Shown in pieces: positions 61,310 to 64,000 of a stretch of DNA of 64,000 nucleotides. The notes under the pieces are model-generated. The model made no database searches, was not told where the DNA came from, and saw only the letters and a list, made by a program, of their open reading frames with translations. A program made the translations under genes and the position numbers. Source of the stretch: Nereocystis luetkeana (Eukaryota; Sar; Phaeophyceae; Laminariales; Laminariaceae); the NCBI GenBank assembly GCA_031213475.1, contig JARUPZ010000025.1, positions 5,281,676 through 5,345,675 on the forward strand, read 5' to 3'. Numbering within the stretch: position 1 is the first letter of the stretch; each line of letters opens with the position of its first letter.

Positions 61310-62890
61310 AGTGACTCTGTGGGGTATCAGTAACAACCATAAGTCCCGGCGATAAACAAATGACCGTCTCTGTGTCGCTTGATGGCGGCACTGGTGTACG
61401 GACTATTGAGGTACCGTGGGTTCGGAATCGGCATGGTCTTGACCCTTCCACGGTGATGGCCCCTAGCTCATACACTGTATATAGGCGTCTCGTAAGGTGC
61501 AACCTCTCTACACCGTGTAAAAACAAACATTCAAAGCTGTCTGAGAAACGAACTATACAGCGTTATGACAGGAATTGTTGCACGCCAGCCTAAACAGTGG
61601 GTTGCATGCGTCGACTTAACAAAATCATTTTCAAAGCGAGTACGGTATGTATATGTATACACCACGACGGGTTTGGTGTATAAGGACGGTTAGGTGGACG
61701 CCAATAAGCAAACCAATTTTTATCAGGAGGATACAGTATCGATCGGAATGGACCCGCGGGACGCAACACATGGTTTGGCCAAGCGTGTACAGATCTCTGT
61801 CCGTCTCCTAAATATGTGTTGGTCACACCTTTTTTCACCCTGCACACCCTGTCGATCCAAGCCTCAAAAAGTGCGCTTGAAATTGACAGGGCGAGTTAGA
61901 CTGCGTTCGTTTGGGTGTGGCGCGTCAAGCCGAAAAGCGTAGAAAGAGGACCAGCCTGGTTCTATCACAAACGCATCACGCACTGCTGCAGAACAGCCGA
62001 TAGTGTGAACGCCAGGTGCTCTCCTCTGCATGTTTCTATTTCATTTCAGCCGCGTTTACAGTACGCACCATACACACGGCCTGTGCTCGCTTCCGTCATT
62101 CGTCATTCAGTTGCCTCCGTGTATCATTAATGTGAATCCGAAAAATTAAATCAGAGTAGGATGTTTACTTTTTTATACCATGTTACCTGGTAGGTTTTTC
62201 CAGGGGTCGAGCCGCAAAGCGGACACTGGGGTCTCAGGTTTGTGCTTCCGGGCGTCGATATCGTACTGGTGAACATTCGTAGGAAAAGCAACATGTCAAT
62301 CATTGTTGCCGTACTGCCAGGTTTTTTACGATACTGACGTCATTTCAGGAAGACAAACTGGAATCAGGTACACTACCACAGTAGTTTTTGGTATGCATAT
62401 AAAAGACGTGAGATTGAGGATTCGTCCGAACTCGTCGAGCAAGCTGTGTATCGTGCTTCAGTCGCACGTACTGCGGGTGTGTTTGGACTCATCATGCAGG
62501 ATATACAGCCCGCATCAGAAGAAGACAAAATATGAACCTCCAGAACTCAGAGAGCATCTATCTGTGTCTGCGTGTTTTGAGTAAATATGTAGAAACTTGC
62601 GTATAACAATATATTTCCGAGATTTCAGATAGGTAGACAGGAGTGAGAGGGGAACTTTTCCTGTGTGTATTTCATACCTGGTATTACTACATGATATATA
62701 CATGTGACCATTTGCATTTTTTTTTTACCAATTACTGGTACACAGTAGTATATCCGCTGGTTGCGGGTTCGATCAGTTTTAGTGATCTAATATCGGTGTA
62801 TATATCCTCCTTGTGAACTGTATGTAAACATATGATTCGACATCATCTGGCAGTGAATAACGCTTGTTCCGAGTAGGGTGTGTGCCTCCT
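61310..62890 (+). repeat. Spacer block S, copy 4 (after gene C)
   Basis: Landmarks: actctgtggggtatcagtaac (61313), tccacggtgatggc, acaccgtgtaaaa, tgtgttggtcacacc (61815), gcgcgtca (61920), gtgaacattcgta (62269), and the ctggttgcgggttcgatc block (62756). It ends at about 62890, which I take as the right edge of the tandem unit. No gene. Confidence 0.65.
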
Positions 62891-64000
62891 ATGGTTAGAG
62901 TCAGGGTTAGTACGTGATTAGGCCTCATCTACGTGGCATTACATATAAACACACCTGATTTATGGTGCTCTTCTTGCTCACCTGGGGTTTCCCAAAGAAA
63001 CCCTTTTCTCGACGCGCAGCAATCGCAACATTTTCCCCCAGAGTCGTATTCGAGGATGCGTGCCACGTACGACCACACCCTACGGGACCAACTGAAGGAA
63101 GTCAGAGCGTGCGGAGTGGTGGTCCCAATATTCGGCGACTAGTGTACGGCAGAAATAATCACAAGATGCCGCAATCCACGAAGCACTACTGTTAACAGTT
63201 TATGTAGTACTGAAATAACCGGGGAGTCGTTTGGTACGTTTTGAGCTCCTTCCTGTCGACTGGCCTGCCACTGCTGGGGACAATAACGATATCCATAGTA
63301 TATAGTTCGAAAATATTTAAGATGTGTACAGTAAGTGTACGGGAAAAACCGGTTGACACAACTAGATTGGGAAAAAATGGGGGGCCAGAGATTACAGCAG
63401 ATATACCTTTGAGGGGGTGTACGTGTTTGGCTTACCTTCGAATAATATTCAGGTCTGATATTACGCCTCCACTCGTATGTCTATATGCTTCAGTCCTTCG
63501 GTTATGTATCCCCTTGCCAAGGTAGGTGTATGGCATGGTTGGAGTGAGCGCTTTCATCATAAAATATCGACGAAAAACAATCATGGATCCAAAAAAACTG
63601 TGAATTTCAGGATCACCCAATTTAATCGAACTCGCCGCCCGCGGATCAAGTATAAGTACAGTGTCAGTGACGCTTTCTGCAACAGATGTACACATTTCTT
63701 CTTTTGTTTTTCTGAAGGGCGGGCCTCCTTACCCCATAGTCGTCGGAACGTCAATCTTGTTTCGAAAAATTACGTTTTGCATACTTGGGCTATGGGATTT
63801 TTCATCGATAAGGAATTTCATTTTTGCTGAGGTCATTTTTCGGATGAGGTAAGGAGCTTTTCGAGTGAGGAGAAACCCTCCTGTACCAGTTTCCAAAATG
63901 ATCCTTTTATGTGGTGATCGTTGGTGTATTCCACAACAAACAGCACTGCTAAAAATTTAGACTACGTGTGGTAAATATCGGACGGTGCGTACGCACCACA
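62891..64000. other. Right flank, no gene recognised
   Basis: Open frames at 62933-63142, 63241-63525 and 63477-63830 show no motif, no splice framework and no paralogue in the window. This may be the start of DNA outside the tandem array. Confidence 0.4.

Overview
The window is a stretch of eukaryotic nuclear DNA, most likely from a brown alga (Phaeophyceae). The reason is a tandem array of intron-rich, secreted vanadium-dependent haloperoxidase (vBPO) genes. Their predicted protein follows the Ascophyllum-type algal bromoperoxidase from end to end, including all vanadate-binding motifs. Introns are GT-AG, mostly 200-900 bp, and sit at the same places and phases in every copy. The rest is long spacers, a LINE, SINEs, MITEs and microsatellites, with no operons and no confident second host gene. 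The species cannot be named from the sequence alone.

Layout: (1) Gene A, 1-11946, starts inside exon 2; its intron 2 carries an intact antisense LINE (199-4621). Its downstream spacer (11947-14795) matches that of gene B. (2) 14796-19030 is a non-duplicated segment with weak coding candidates on the minus strand, a degenerate SINE and a good SINE. (3) Unit B comprises an upstream region (19030-21072), gene B (21073-29441) and a downstream spacer to about 35280. Gene B keeps exons 2-14 open, but exon 1 has a frameshift relative to gene C. (4) 35460-46000 is a mosaic: spacer fragments, a last-exon relic of a lost vBPO copy (36390-36660), and nested SINEs, MITEs, a TTAA-flanked MITE and a long AAT repeat. 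(5) Unit C comprises an upstream region (46010-49524), gene C (49525-58443) and a downstream spacer to about 62890. Gene C is the only copy with an open exon 1 in the window; its exon 3 lacks the AG acceptor. (6) 62890-64000 holds nothing I can identify.

A and B are near-identical even in introns, and several of their introns have exactly the same length. C differs strongly in introns but little in exons. The array thus looks old, with a recent A/B duplication, at least one lost copy, and purifying selection on the protein. The encoded enzymes would be secreted and oxidise halide with H2O2 using vanadate, a role tied in brown algae to halogen metabolism and defence. That role is inferred from the family.
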